Part shown: in pieces, positions 45,662 through 55,866 of the stretch
Position numbering within the stretch: the stretch's first letter is position 1
Layout: each line of letters starts with the position of its first letter
Source of the DNA: Flavobacterium poyangense
GTDB taxonomy: Bacteria; Bacteroidota; Bacteroidia; Flavobacteriales; Flavobacteriaceae
Direction: 5' to 3'
DNA: 64,000 nucleotides
Assembly: GCF_011751075.1 (NCBI RefSeq)
Contig: NZ_JAALLN010000001.1
Coordinates: 248,001 to 312,000 of the forward strand
The notes under the pieces: generated by a model
Told to the model about the DNA's origin: nothing
Database searches by the model: none
The model's input: the letters and a program-made list of their open reading frames with translations, nothing else
Made by a program: the position numbers and the translations under genes

Positions 45662-48376
45662 ATGAAGAAACAAATTACTTTACTCCTTTTTATGATTGCA
45701 ACAATCGGTCTCTCTCAAAATTCTGAAAAATGGGAACAATACCTAAAAAAAGAAAACGAAAAGAAATTTGAGAAATACTATTTTACAACTTTAGAAAATG
45801 CACATTACAACAAATACAAGATTATAAAAAAATTGGATAACACTTATTGTATTGTTGAAACCGAAAGTTCAAAATCGAAACAGTCTTTAAAAAAAATTAT
45901 TCCGGTTAATAATTTATGGAAACTACCCTCCAATTTTTCAAATCATAAGGAAGACAAACCCTATATAATAGCTACTGATTCCATCGAATTGTTGCTTGCT
46001 GATTTGAAATCTATACAGATTTCGGATATCAAAATACTCAACAACAATCTTATAATCATAAAAAGTAATTCCAAAAAAATTCTTGATGAGATTATAACTT
46101 TGAATAGTGTGACTTCTATTTCACAAGAATCGCTGCAACCAAAAGCAGAATCTAAAATAGTAGATCAAAATTTCACTATAAATTACATCAATAAAGCCAA
46201 TAGCAATTTTCCTCTTTTAACAGGTGAAAATCAAATTGTATCGATCAAGGATGATTTTATTGATCTAAATGATATCGATCTGTTAAACAAACACATTCCT
46301 TCTTCAACACAATCCTCTACTGTATCAAGCCACGCAACGGCTATGGCCACTATAGTTTCCGGGTTAGGCAATAGTTCTGCTTTAGGAAAAGGAGTCGCTC
46401 AAAAGTCTAAAATACAATCGTCTGACTTATTGAATATGTATCCTGATGAAATCGCCACTTTACAAGGAGCTACTACCCAAAATCATTCTTACGGGACCGT
46501 GATTGAAAATTTTTACGGTTCACTTGCAAATGCCTATGACCAACAACTATTCTCCAATATGAATTTAACTCATTGTTTTTCTTCCGGAAATAGTGGACTT
46601 CAAGGCTATAAATCGATTACCGGCAATTTCAAACAATCTAAAAATAGTATTGCATTGGGTTGTATTGACCAAAACGAAGTAATTATGCCGTTTTCTTCAA
46701 AAGGTCCGGCCTACGATGGCCGTATAAAACCGGAGATAGTGGCTTTTAGTACACAAGGAACTTCAAATTCTACAGCATTAGTTACAGGAGTTATTACTCT
46801 TATGAAACAACATTATAAAACGATACACAATAACTCTTTACCAAATGCCCTTACAAAGGCAATTTTAATCAATAGTGCAAAAGATTTGGGTAATATTGGA
46901 CCGGATTTCACTTATGGCTATGGCAATATCAATGCTGATAAATGCCTGAAAACGATCAGTGAAAACAGAATTCTTTCCGGTAGTTTAACATCAGGCCAGA
47001 CAAACTCGCATAATCTTACACTTCCGCCCAATGCAAAAAACTTAAAAGTCACATTAGTCTGGAACGATTTGCCGGCTGCAATCAATAGTAACATCAGTTT
47101 GGTGAATGACTTAGATTTAGAAGTTATCTCAGCTGACAATACTACTTTTTTACCCTGGATTCTTAATCCTGATGCACCTCAACAGCAAGCTACAAAAGGG
47201 AAAGATAAACTTAACAACATCGAGCAAGTGACTATTGAAAACCCTGTATCCGACGCCTTCACTATTGCTGTTATTGGCAGCTACATTTCAAATACGTCTC
47301 AGGATTACAACATTGCCTACGAATATGAATTGGAAAATCAATTTGAATGGAATTATCCCATCAATAATGATAATTTCCCGTATGACGGTAAAACTATTTC
47401 TCCTTTCAAATGGAGTTCTTCCTTTTCCGGAGCTTCGGGTCAATTGTCTATTAGTTACAACAATGGACAAACTTGGGAAATTATCGCAAATAGTATAGAT
47501 CTGGACAACGAACAATTTACTTATACGCCAACTGCGCAAAAATTCTCAAAAGCAAAATTAAAAATGAGCGTTGGCAATACAGACTACATTTCTGATGCCT
47601 TTACAATCTCTTACGATTTGAACATCAATACAAGCTTAGTTTGTGACGGTACAACAGAAATTAACTGGGACAAACCTGCCGATGTTGCTGCATTTAATAT
47701 TTATCAACTAACAAATGATCATTTAGAATTTAAAGAACAAATAACAAACACTACTTATACCTATACTGATGGAAAAATTCACACCGTTGTTCCTGTATTT
47801 GACAATAACGAAGGAATAAAAAGTGAATCAACTTTACAGTACGCTCCAAACTCAAATTGTTATTTCGAATTGACTTTGGCAGAAATTTTTGAGGAGGAAA
47901 AAGTAAAAATTAGTGCCAGTCTTTTTAGCTTGTACAATATCAAAAGAATAGAGTTAGTAAGGCTAATTAATGCTACTGAGAATGTCATCAGCACCCTACA
48001 GGATATCAATTCGAAGACATTCTCTTTTTTGGATACTACTCCAATAAAAGGCAGTAATAAGTATAAAATAAATATAATTTTAGAAAACAACAATGTTGTG
48101 AGTTCTCAAATTGTGGATGCTAATTATTTAGGGAATGATTTGTTTTCTGTTCATCCCACGCTATTACGTAAAAGTGAAGAATTACATATTGAAGCCAAAA
48201 AAGAGGGAAGTGCTGTTTTCTATCTCTACAATAGTAGCGGACAAAATACTTTCACTTCCCCACTCTCTTCTAAAATCAATACCATTAATCTGAAAAATAT
48301 CGCCTCAGGAATTTATATTTATAAAATAACAACAGACCTAGGCGGAAGACAAACAGGAAAAATTGCCGTTTTTTAA
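45662..48376 (+). CDS. secreted subtilisin-like S8 serine protease with T9SS sorting domain
   Basis: A 904-residue exported protease. The signal peptide (TLLLFMIATIGLSQ) is followed by a likely propeptide (about 20-165). The S8 domain has candidate triad residues Asp197 or Asp198 (IVSIKDDFID), His224 (VSSHATAMATIVSG) and Ser368 (QGTSNSTALVTG). The His and Ser contexts differ from classic HGTHVAG and GTSMATP. A jelly-roll or P-domain-like part (about 440-560) and Fn3-like regions follow. The last about 75 residues (LRKSEELHIEAKKEGSAVFY to ASGIYIYKI) are a type A sorting domain, so the protein goes to the surface by type IX secretion. It is divergent from the M57 protease. Confidence 0.85.
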   Translation: MKKQITLLLFMIATIGLSQNSEKWEQYLKKENEKKFEKYYFTTLENAHYNKYKIIKKLDNTYCIVETESSKSKQSLKKIIPVNNLWKLPSNFSNHKEDKPYIIATDSIELLLADLKSIQISDIKILNNNLIIIKSNSKKILDEIITLNSVTSISQESLQPKAESKIVDQNFTINYINKANSNFPLLTGENQIVSIKDDFIDLNDIDLLNKHIPSSTQSSTVSSHATAMATIVSGLGNSSALGKGVAQKSKIQSSDLLNMYPDEIATLQGATTQNHSYGTVIENFYGSLANAYDQQLFSNMNLTHCFSSGNSGLQGYKSITGNFKQSKNSIALGCIDQNEVIMPFSSKGPAYDGRIKPEIVAFSTQGTSNSTALVTGVITLMKQHYKTIHNNSLPNALTKAILINSAKDLGNIGPDFTYGYGNINADKCLKTISENRILSGSLTSGQTNSHNLTLPPNAKNLKVTLVWNDLPAAINSNISLVNDLDLEVISADNTTFLPWILNPDAPQQQATKGKDKLNNIEQVTIENPVSDAFTIAVIGSYISNTSQDYNIAYEYELENQFEWNYPINNDNFPYDGKTISPFKWSSSFSGASGQLSISYNNGQTWEIIANSIDLDNEQFTYTPTAQKFSKAKLKMSVGNTDYISDAFTISYDLNINTSLVCDGTTEINWDKPADVAAFNIYQLTNDHLEFKEQITNTTYTYTDGKIHTVVPVFDNNEGIKSESTLQYAPNSNCYFELTLAEIFEEEKVKISASLFSLYNIKRIELVRLINATENVISTLQDINSKTFSFLDTTPIKGSNKYKINIILENNNVVSSQIVDANYLGNDLFSVHPTLLRKSEELHIEAKKEGSAVFYLYNSSGQNTFTSPLSSKINTINLKNIASGIYIYKITTDLGGRQTGKIAVF

Positions 48377-48404
48377 GCTATTTCGGGATGTGTAGTTAAT
48401 TCAA

Positions 48405-48715
48405 GTTGTGAGCTGTGGGTTGTGGGTTGTGAAATGTAAAATGTGAAATGTGAGTCTGAAATTTGATACGTTTTGTTTTATGGCTTTATTCTGAAAGATA
48501 AACCTAGAAGGAAATACAGTGATTAATATCACCTTCATGTTCGATTCCTACATAAGGCGTTAAAGTAATGAAATAGAAATCAGTATTGCTTTTTGGCTTT
48601 CGCAAGCATTCTATCAATTAGAATTTTGGTCTTATAAAAGAACCGATAATCTCTCAAACTCACATCTTACATCTTACATCTTACATTTTACATTTTACAT
48701 TTTACAACTTTTATC
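48405..48715. repeat. inverted simple-sequence repeats flanking a possible decayed fragment
   Basis: The left end has gtgaaatgtaaaatgtgaaa and the right end has repeated catcttacat and ttttacatttta, roughly inverted to each other. Between them, about 48505-48585 on the minus strand reads DFYFITLTPYVGIEHEGD before stops, like a broken beta-barrel strand. There is no intact gene in the gap 48377-48710. Confidence 0.4.
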
Positions 48716-49853
48716 TCAATATTTTCGGACGTTCCATTTTGTATTGTCTGCCCGATAAGGTTTTGATAAAAGAAACCAAAGAAACGATTTCATCATCGGT
48801 AAGATTCAAAGGCTGCATCAACACATCGGTTTTTGGGAAGAAGGGATCTGCGGCTTTTTCGCTTTCACTTGGATCAATCATATGCATCCCGCTGTTGTAC
48901 ATATTAACAACTCCTGTAATATTATCAAACAAACCATTGTGCATCCACGGACCGGTATGCATGACATCACGTAGCGAAGGAGTTCTGAATTTCCCAACAT
49001 CTTCTGCCTTTTTTGTAATATTAAAAAGCCCTAAATCTTCATACTCTCTTTTATAATAAGTAAGTCCTATATTATGAAAAGATTCATCGGTAAAATATTT
49101 CCCGGAATGACAGTTCATGCAACGTGCTTTGGTACGAAAAAGATGAAGCCCTTCTATTTCCTGATCCGACAACTGACTGTAATCGCCATCTATGAAAGCA
49201 TCAAAACGGCTTCTTTTACTTTGTATTGTTTTTTGAAAATCAGCCAAGGACTGTAATATTTTCTCATAAGTAATGGCAGTACTACCATAAGCATTTTGAA
49301 ATAAGACATCATAACCCTTCACTTTTTTCAACTTTTTAGCCAGGTTTTTAGATTCCATATTCATTTCATGATGCGCGGTGATTGGACCCTGCGCCTGCTC
49401 TTCTAAAGTAGCGGCCCTACCATCCCAAAAGAAAGATTTTCTGGCGCTGATATTATATAAAGAAGGCGTATTTCTTTTTCCTTGCAAATGATCATTCCCC
49501 AGAGATACTTCTCTTGCGTCACCCCATGCCAGTTCGGGATCATGACAGCTACTGCACGAAATCTGATTGGAACCCGAAAGTTTAGGATCAAAAAACAGCA
49601 TTTGTCCTAATATCACATTGGGTTTATCCATAGTGTCATAATAAAGCGTATCCATATTCAAAGATTCAAACTCCTGCCAATTAATGCCTTTATCCACATT
49701 TGGTTTTGGCCATTCTTTTGTTGGTTTGCTATAAAGCTCCCTCCAGTTTGGACTTGTTATTTTTTCGCTTATTCCAATGCTAAAACTCAATAGCATCTGT
49801 ATAACTCCAATTGAAAAAATAAAAAAACAAGTTTTTAGTAAAATAGACTTCAT
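48711..49853 (-). CDS. di-heme cytochrome c peroxidase (MauG/CcpA family)
   Basis: A 380-residue exported protein with one N-terminal hydrophobic segment. Two c-type heme sites are visible: CSSCH (100-104) and CMNCH (245-249). Family segments include GQMLFFDPKLSGSNQISC, KRNTPSLYNIS, FWDGRAATLEEQAQGPI and FRTPSLRDVMHTGPWMHNG. Such enzymes reduce hydrogen peroxide with electrons from periplasmic carriers, or oxidise protein side chains (MauG). It is the last gene of the operon with the TonB receptor (30-bp gap upstream), which suggests a redox step tied to uptake or modification of that system's ligand. Confidence 0.88.
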   Translation of the reverse strand: MKSILLKTCFFIFSIGVIQMLLSFSIGISEKITSPNWRELYSKPTKEWPKPNVDKGINWQEFESLNMDTLYYDTMDKPNVILGQMLFFDPKLSGSNQISCSSCHDPELAWGDAREVSLGNDHLQGKRNTPSLYNISARKSFFWDGRAATLEEQAQGPITAHHEMNMESKNLAKKLKKVKGYDVLFQNAYGSTAITYEKILQSLADFQKTIQSKRSRFDAFIDGDYSQLSDQEIEGLHLFRTKARCMNCHSGKYFTDESFHNIGLTYYKREYEDLGLFNITKKAEDVGKFRTPSLRDVMHTGPWMHNGLFDNITGVVNMYNSGMHMIDPSESEKAADPFFPKTDVLMQPLNLTDDEIVSLVSFIKTLSGRQYKMERPKILR

Positions 49854-49883
49854 TATAAATCAGTAGAAATTTTGTTGTATCAA

Positions 49884-51395
49884 TTAAAATGTCAAACCCA
49901 ATGACATTTGAAAATATGTATTGTTGATATTTTTAGAATACTTATAGTAGTCTAAATTTGTTTTAATAAAAAGATTTAGGTCAGCTGCATATTTATAATC
50001 CCATCTCGCTGTTAGATTTACTTTACTATAAGCCGAAGACAAATAAGCAAAGTTGTAATCCAGCATTTCAAAAATTTGATTGGTTTTAATACGGTCGCTG
50101 AGATTCATTTTTGCGTCCAAAATCCAGTTATGTTCAAAAGAAGCAGAAACATTGATCAGCGAACGATCAAAAAGTTTTGATGCCGAAAAATCCAATTTAC
50201 CTGCACCCTGGCTAATATCAATCGTTCGAAGAGGATCGATATACTTTTCTGCGGAATTTTTCAAATTAAAACTTGGCGCAACAGACCATGATAATTCAGG
50301 ATTTGGAACATAGTACAATCCGGAAATTACAACCGATGCCACTTCATTTGTATATTTAATATAGTCCGATATTTTAACATAGGATGTTGTGCTTTGATTG
50401 TCAAAAATATTTTCTGTTCCCGTACGATCTGTGTAGGAAAATCCGATTTTCGCACCCAAAACCTGCTCTTCTGTTTTTTTCAAATAAGAAACCTCCCCTT
50501 CGTAACCTTGCTCTGAAATACCGGATGCAATGAGGTTTTGAAATTCTGTCATTATCTTTTCATATTCAAAGTGGTTGTATCCTATCGATACTGCAAAACC
50601 ATTATGATCTCTTGGAAACAATTGTACGTTAGCACCATAGCCTTTACCATCATAAAAAGAACTCATTTTATTTCCGGTAAGGAGGTTGTTGTACATTCCA
50701 AGACCCGTCATATGATAAACAGCGGGGGCGCCTAACTCACTAAAAAATTTCAAATTATTGGACTGCGTATATTTTTGCACCTTAAAAGAAGTTCCAATCG
50801 CATAATGATCTCCAATATTTCCTGAAATCCCAGCTGTTACTTTTAAATCTGAAACCGTATTTTTAGGTCTTGGATCTCTATCCCGATATTCTAATAACGC
50901 ACGGTATTCTGCTGCGATTCCAAGAGTCATTTTTCGGAAGTCCTTAGCATAACCACCTTTAAAAGCATATTCTTCATACGAAAGATCCCCTCCAATAGAA
51001 TCGGCCGTTACATAAGGATATATGACCTGATAATCTGAGCTTTCGTTCCAACGTACATTTTTACGCCTGCCGTTCTTATAAAAAGCACTTCCAAAAACAG
51101 TGTTCTCAGAATCAATCTTATAATAGGATTGCGCATTAATAAGAAACTGACTAATGCCATTTCCTAATTGTCGGATATTGGTTTGTTGCGATTCTGTGCT
51201 ATAATTGGTACTGAATTCCGACAAAGAATAACGGTGTAAAAAATGTCGGTTTGCAGGATTACTATAAAATGCATTAGAAAAAGTAGCTGCAGGAGATACG
51301 TTCTCATGAATACGCAGCAATACCGAAGTACTATCCTGTGCATACACTACACCTGAACTAAAAACAACAAATAGGATGATGAAACGAAAACTCAT
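49884..51395 (-). CDS. outer-membrane beta-barrel protein (DUF6850-like)
   Basis: A 503-residue exported protein (signal FIILFVVFSSGVVYAQ). The mature protein has alternating hydrophobic/polar strands throughout and ends in YFQMSLGLTF with a terminal phenylalanine, typical of an outer-membrane barrel. I recall this type as DUF6850 but could not check. It is 10 bp after the DUF4876-like gene and 30 bp before the peroxidase gene, third in a four-gene operon. It may form a channel or hold partner proteins; the function is unknown. Confidence 0.75.
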   Translation of the reverse strand: MSFRFIILFVVFSSGVVYAQDSTSVLLRIHENVSPAATFSNAFYSNPANRHFLHRYSLSEFSTNYSTESQQTNIRQLGNGISQFLINAQSYYKIDSENTVFGSAFYKNGRRKNVRWNESSDYQVIYPYVTADSIGGDLSYEEYAFKGGYAKDFRKMTLGIAAEYRALLEYRDRDPRPKNTVSDLKVTAGISGNIGDHYAIGTSFKVQKYTQSNNLKFFSELGAPAVYHMTGLGMYNNLLTGNKMSSFYDGKGYGANVQLFPRDHNGFAVSIGYNHFEYEKIMTEFQNLIASGISEQGYEGEVSYLKKTEEQVLGAKIGFSYTDRTGTENIFDNQSTTSYVKISDYIKYTNEVASVVISGLYYVPNPELSWSVAPSFNLKNSAEKYIDPLRTIDISQGAGKLDFSASKLFDRSLINVSASFEHNWILDAKMNLSDRIKTNQIFEMLDYNFAYLSSAYSKVNLTARWDYKYAADLNLFIKTNLDYYKYSKNINNTYFQMSLGLTF

Positions 51396-51405
51396 GATTA
51401 TAGTA

Positions 51406-52614
51406 TTAATTCATTAAAGAGGGTTTAGCCTCAGGGCTAAAATCTAAAGTCGAATTATTGGTGTCTTTTAATATTCTGTTACCGTTTGAGGTATTTGAAA
51501 GTACTTTACGTCGAACACTTTTTCCATAACGGCTTTGGTCAGAATCCACTTTTCCGCAGTAAGTCCAACCCATATCTAAAGCCGGAGCAGTAACAATCCA
51601 TTGAAATTCTGATGCAACACTTAAATTAACAGCATCAATGATCCAGTTATTTGGAATAGAATAAACGCTTTCTCCCATTGGATAGCTTTCCCCACCAACT
51701 ACCAGATTATACTCATAGTCATACGTGTTATTAGCTAAAAAAGCATCTTTGGTTATTGGCAAACGAGCGATAACAAAACTCTTAAAACCTCTGTTATGAA
51801 TCACCATTGAAGAAAATAAATTCTCCATATTAGGAACAGCAGGATTATCAACATCATCCGCATCTTCCGTGTAGAATTCGAAATTGGCTGTTCTCATATC
51901 AATCGAACCTGAGCTATATTCCTTATGGTTAATTGCATCTTCGGCAATAATAAAAAACGCACCCGGAGCAATTGGATAGGTTGTACCATTACCCGGAACA
52001 ATAGCAACCGCTGATACCGCAAAAGACTGCGCCATAATATTTGGAGTATAGGCTTGTTTATCCGTGGTCATAAATTCTGACTGTGCAATCATTAATCCAT
52101 CTGCGTACAGTACTTTATCTGTATTGTTGTAAATTTTAAAGTATTTGTCGCCTAAATATTGTTTTCCTTCAGCAGTTTTTGTACCTGTAAAAAAAACTTC
52201 CTCAATAATAAAGTCAGATTGTGTTGCTTTTAAGAAAAGATTTAAAGAAACAGTAGCCGTTTGCCCGGTAATTACAACCGATTCTTTATAACCACTTACA
52301 GCAGCTTCGGCAGCAACTCCGTCTGTCGTATATTTAATTTTTCCGTCGACAGCAACTTCATAAGAACCTTCATTCAATGCAATAGAAAGATTGTTATTTA
52401 TGAAAGAAGTACTTTTGGTTACTTTTCCGGTATTAAGCTCTTTAAACGAAATCGTAAGATCCGAAAGTGAAACGCTGCTTAAACTTTCAGGATTAACAAG
52501 CGTTAAGACCACATTGCTTTGTTTGTCACCAGCATTATCATCATCTTTTGAACAGGATTGTAATAGAATCATCACGGCTGTTACCAGATAAACGGGGAGT
52601 AATTTAATTTTCAT
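51406..52614 (-). CDS. DUF4876-like lipoprotein
   Basis: A 402-residue lipoprotein (signal PVYLVTAVMILLQSC, then SKDDDNAGD). The first domain (about 35-135) is Ig-like and beta-rich. The second (about 140-350) resembles a lamin-tail-like fold, seen in YFKIYNNTDKVLYADGLMIA and PGAFFIIAEDAINH. Its C-terminal part has SVRRKVLSNTSNGNRILKD. It is assigned as DUF4876-like from memory of such proteins next to TonB receptors. It lies 26 bp after the TonB receptor gene, so it is likely a surface partner or ligand-binding subunit of that transporter. Confidence 0.75.
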   Translation of the reverse strand: MKIKLLPVYLVTAVMILLQSCSKDDDNAGDKQSNVVLTLVNPESLSSVSLSDLTISFKELNTGKVTKSTSFINNNLSIALNEGSYEVAVDGKIKYTTDGVAAEAAVSGYKESVVITGQTATVSLNLFLKATQSDFIIEEVFFTGTKTAEGKQYLGDKYFKIYNNTDKVLYADGLMIAQSEFMTTDKQAYTPNIMAQSFAVSAVAIVPGNGTTYPIAPGAFFIIAEDAINHKEYSSGSIDMRTANFEFYTEDADDVDNPAVPNMENLFSSMVIHNRGFKSFVIARLPITKDAFLANNTYDYEYNLVVGGESYPMGESVYSIPNNWIIDAVNLSVASEFQWIVTAPALDMGWTYCGKVDSDQSRYGKSVRRKVLSNTSNGNRILKDTNNSTLDFSPEAKPSLMN

Positions 52615-52640
52615 AATCGGGGGTATTTATATATTAAAAG

Positions 52641-55466
52641 TTAAAAATTCAGGTTTAATTCCATTCCGAAATAAGGAGATGTAAGTCCTCTTCGCTCTAC
52701 CTTCTGTCCGTTGATTTCATAATTCTGGTAGTAGCTGAAAAGTCGGTTAACGAACATGGAAATTCTAAATCTCTTGTAGAAATCTTTGGAGACTTTTAAA
52801 TTCATATTCATCGACATCGGAATTGTTCTTTTTTGAAATAAGGCACCATTATATTTAATATCCAGCCATTGCAAAACAGCATCGGATTTATGCACTTCCA
52901 GATAAGGATGCTCTTCACCTGAAGGATTGATATACGAAATTGGTGTCCCATTCATTGGTGTAGACTGATCACTTCTAAAACACATAAATTGAAACGAACT
53001 CGAGAATTCTAACCCAAGTGAAGGAACATATGTATCCACAATCAGGTTTGCGTTTAGCTGTTGTTTTTCAGAACCGTCATCCCATTGATAAAGACCAATG
53101 TAAGGAAGTCGCTTTCCATCAATAATAATATCTTTCTGTCCTCTTTTGTAGACAGGACTGCTATTGCTATAAGTCGTTTTAAACCAAGCTCCGTTTACGG
53201 TAAATCTTGTATTAATCGATTTAAAACGTTTTGAAGAAAATTGAAATTCAATTCCGCTTTTAAGTAAAGTACTTCCGTTGTTGGTAATCGCATAGGAATT
53301 CAATATCGTATCCATTACAAAAGTCATATCAGCAAGATCAGGCTGTCCAGTTAATGTATTCGGATCTACAGAATTAGCATTATACTTTTTATACGAAAGA
53401 ACATGATATCGGGAGCCATTTCGGAATCCGGAATTTAAGCGCTCCTTAAAAAAAGTGGCCGAAAATCGGTTATTGTCATAGGAAAAATCAGCTCGAACTT
53501 CCCATTTTTTATTGACAACAGGTGCCAAATCGTAATTGGTCGGATTCGTTTTGTAAGTCATCAGGTTGATCCTTCTGTATTCGGGAGTATTATGATAATA
53601 ATTGAGCTGTACCAAATCATTGTAAACATAATCGGGATATAACTGTGCCAATGTCGGAAACTTGGTATATTGCCCTGCTCCTACAGTCAATTCTGCTCTT
53701 AAGGCATGTTTCCCCACTTTGAAAGACGGAAACACCCACTGCGCATTGATTCGCGGATCAAAATAATATTTGCCATGAATCGCATAAGTTGATGGCACAT
53801 TTAATAAGGAGGTAGCTCTAACCCCAGCCGCAACATTCAATTCGTGATCTGCAATCGGAATTTTAACAGCATCTTCCGCAAAAAAAGAAATATCCGTACT
53901 TGCAGGAATATCTTTGTAGGATCTTGGACGTGTAGTCATTTCGGGAGATGGCGGATGATTGGTATCATAAACCTGACCTTTTCCGTTATTTTTAGAATAC
54001 GTCCATTCTGTACCAAGTTTTAAAGCATGTTTTATTCCAAATAAAGGAACTTCAAAATCTCCCATTACTTTAAAAAAGGCATCTAATGGTTTTCCGTCCA
54101 CTTCAAGATTTGAAATATACTGCGGCGTTAAAAAAATACCATCCGACTCTCCTTGTTCGGTAGTATTCGGAATAGCGGTTGCACTTGAAACCTGAACCCA
54201 TTTCGTCTGTTTAATCTTATCGAATTGCTGTCCTACCGACGCAGAAGCATGCAACGATTTCAGGAAACGGAAAGTTTTGAAATTTAAATCCAGAGAATTA
54301 GCGAATGAAAAACGATTAAAATCAGAACTATAACGGTCAATTTTTGCATAACCAATATCGGGATCTGTTTTTTCGTTATCCATTGAGCCCGTATAATCTA
54401 AACTCGAGTCCCATTGAACCAATCGAGTATCATTCTCCCATATTTTTTGTGTCCGGATTGATGTTGTAATTCTTTTGTAATTCTCAAAACTATTTCGAGG
54501 GTCCGGTTTTGCATCTAAATAATCAAGACCAACATTCAATACAAATCGTTTTTCATCAGATTCAAAACCTTTACCGATATAATACAATTTACTGAACTCA
54601 TCTGCTTTAAACCGTGATTCTAAATTACTGCGTCCTCTTTTTCGTTGAATTTTAATAAGTCCGCTCGTTAAATCACCATATTCAACAGAAGGAATACCTC
54701 TAACAATCTCTACTTTCTCAATTTGATCTGTCGAAATAGAACGCATGTCTACTCCTTTTGATGTTATATTTCTACGTGTATTTGCATACCCCGAGCCCGG
54801 CGTAATTTGCACCGTAGGTCCGGTTGTATATTGCAGATTCGAATCGGTATTAATTGGAATTCCATCAACTACAAAAGAAGTTCCAAGAGATGAAATATCA
54901 TAATTAGGATCAGCCGTTCCAACTTCCCTTAATTTGATATGATTGGACGCATTAAAAACCGGATCTTTTGATCTTCCGCCCGGTAGTAATTCCAATAAAT
55001 CTGTAAAGCTTGATGGCTGTAAATGCTGCATTGCTTTTTTGTCAATAATAGAAGTACTTGTCATGCCGCGCGATTCAACAGCTGTGATAACCACTTCATT
55101 TAACTCAATGCTCGACGGAATTAATTCTAAAGTCAGCTGCTGACCAACTGTAAGTTCCAATGTTTTTTCAATAGTCTCATAGCCTTTATGTGATACTTTT
55201 GCTTTGTAGCTCCCACTTGGAACAGCCTTTAGCAAGACCACACCAAAATCGTCAGATTGCATTTCGTATTTCTGAAATAATCCTTTTAGAGATAGCTGAA
55301 CTCCTTTTATTGGTAATTTACTTTCTGCATCCTTAACAATAATCTGAGAAGTTAAGGTATTGACATTCTGAGCAAAAGCGACATTAAAGAATAAGACAAA
55401 TAGCAAAAGAATACTAAACTTACTCTTTTTAACAGAGGTTATTGTGGAACTATTATAAAAAGGCAT
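52641..55466 (-). CDS. TonB-dependent outer-membrane receptor, first gene of a four-gene operon
   Basis: A receptor of about 941 residues. The start MPFYNSSTITSVKKSKFSIL at 55466 is preferred; the frame is open to 55496. The signal segment is FSILLLFVLFFNVAFAQ. A carboxypeptidase-regulatory-like domain (about 35-120) is followed by the plug (FTDLLELLPGGRSKDPVFNA, STDQIEKVEIVRGIPSVEYG) and a barrel ending in SPYFGMELNLNF. Unlike SusC it has no SusD partner; the next genes are a DUF4876-like lipoprotein, a barrel protein and a di-heme peroxidase. A TATATTTG promoter-like box lies on the minus strand at 55525-55532. Ligand is unknown; a metal or metal complex is a guess from the redox partner. 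Confidence 0.88.
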   Translation of the reverse strand: MPFYNSSTITSVKKSKFSILLLFVLFFNVAFAQNVNTLTSQIIVKDAESKLPIKGVQLSLKGLFQKYEMQSDDFGVVLLKAVPSGSYKAKVSHKGYETIEKTLELTVGQQLTLELIPSSIELNEVVITAVESRGMTSTSIIDKKAMQHLQPSSFTDLLELLPGGRSKDPVFNASNHIKLREVGTADPNYDISSLGTSFVVDGIPINTDSNLQYTTGPTVQITPGSGYANTRRNITSKGVDMRSISTDQIEKVEIVRGIPSVEYGDLTSGLIKIQRKRGRSNLESRFKADEFSKLYYIGKGFESDEKRFVLNVGLDYLDAKPDPRNSFENYKRITTSIRTQKIWENDTRLVQWDSSLDYTGSMDNEKTDPDIGYAKIDRYSSDFNRFSFANSLDLNFKTFRFLKSLHASASVGQQFDKIKQTKWVQVSSATAIPNTTEQGESDGIFLTPQYISNLEVDGKPLDAFFKVMGDFEVPLFGIKHALKLGTEWTYSKNNGKGQVYDTNHPPSPEMTTRPRSYKDIPASTDISFFAEDAVKIPIADHELNVAAGVRATSLLNVPSTYAIHGKYYFDPRINAQWVFPSFKVGKHALRAELTVGAGQYTKFPTLAQLYPDYVYNDLVQLNYYHNTPEYRRINLMTYKTNPTNYDLAPVVNKKWEVRADFSYDNNRFSATFFKERLNSGFRNGSRYHVLSYKKYNANSVDPNTLTGQPDLADMTFVMDTILNSYAITNNGSTLLKSGIEFQFSSKRFKSINTRFTVNGAWFKTTYSNSSPVYKRGQKDIIIDGKRLPYIGLYQWDDGSEKQQLNANLIVDTYVPSLGLEFSSSFQFMCFRSDQSTPMNGTPISYINPSGEEHPYLEVHKSDAVLQWLDIKYNGALFQKRTIPMSMNMNLKVSKDFYKRFRISMFVNRLFSYYQNYEINGQKVERRGLTSPYFGMELNLNF

Positions 55467-55781
55467 TGCATTAAATTTGTAGCGGCAGTTATACAATATA
55501 TAACAGAAAGGCGATTAAAAGTTGCAAATATAACCTAATTTAGACCAATTAAAAATAGTAAATCGTAAAAATTCCGTACCTCAACCTGCAAATTGCCCGG
55601 AATAACAAATGAAGAATTCAAGAGCTACTGGATTGAATGCTATATCACAGCTAATCAATCTCTAAGCAAACCTCAAAAAAATAAAATACAGTTAATATAA
55701 ATAATAGCTCAAAAAAAGTTTTTATAATCGAAAAAGCGTCTTATATTTGCACTCGCAATCAGCAAATGATCGCAACATACT

Positions 55782-55866
55782 GGAGAAATGGCAGAGCGGT
55801 CGAATGCGGCAGTCTTGAAAACTGTTGACTGTAACAGGTCCGGGGGTTCGAATCCCTCTTTCTCCG
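55782..55866 (+). tRNA. tRNA-Ser (TGA), copy 2, CCA not encoded
   Basis: The body is identical to 35544-35628 (ggagaaa/tttctcc acceptor stem, anticodon TGA, long variable arm), but the discriminator G is followed by ctga rather than cca. The 3' end (core 55855-55867) is the attachment site of the second element, which begins here. Confidence 0.95.

Noticed and set aside
48378-48480. Terminator from tgtgggttgtgggttgtg repeats
   Set aside because: Simple repeats without a stable local hairpin and T-run; treated as part of the inverted simple repeats.
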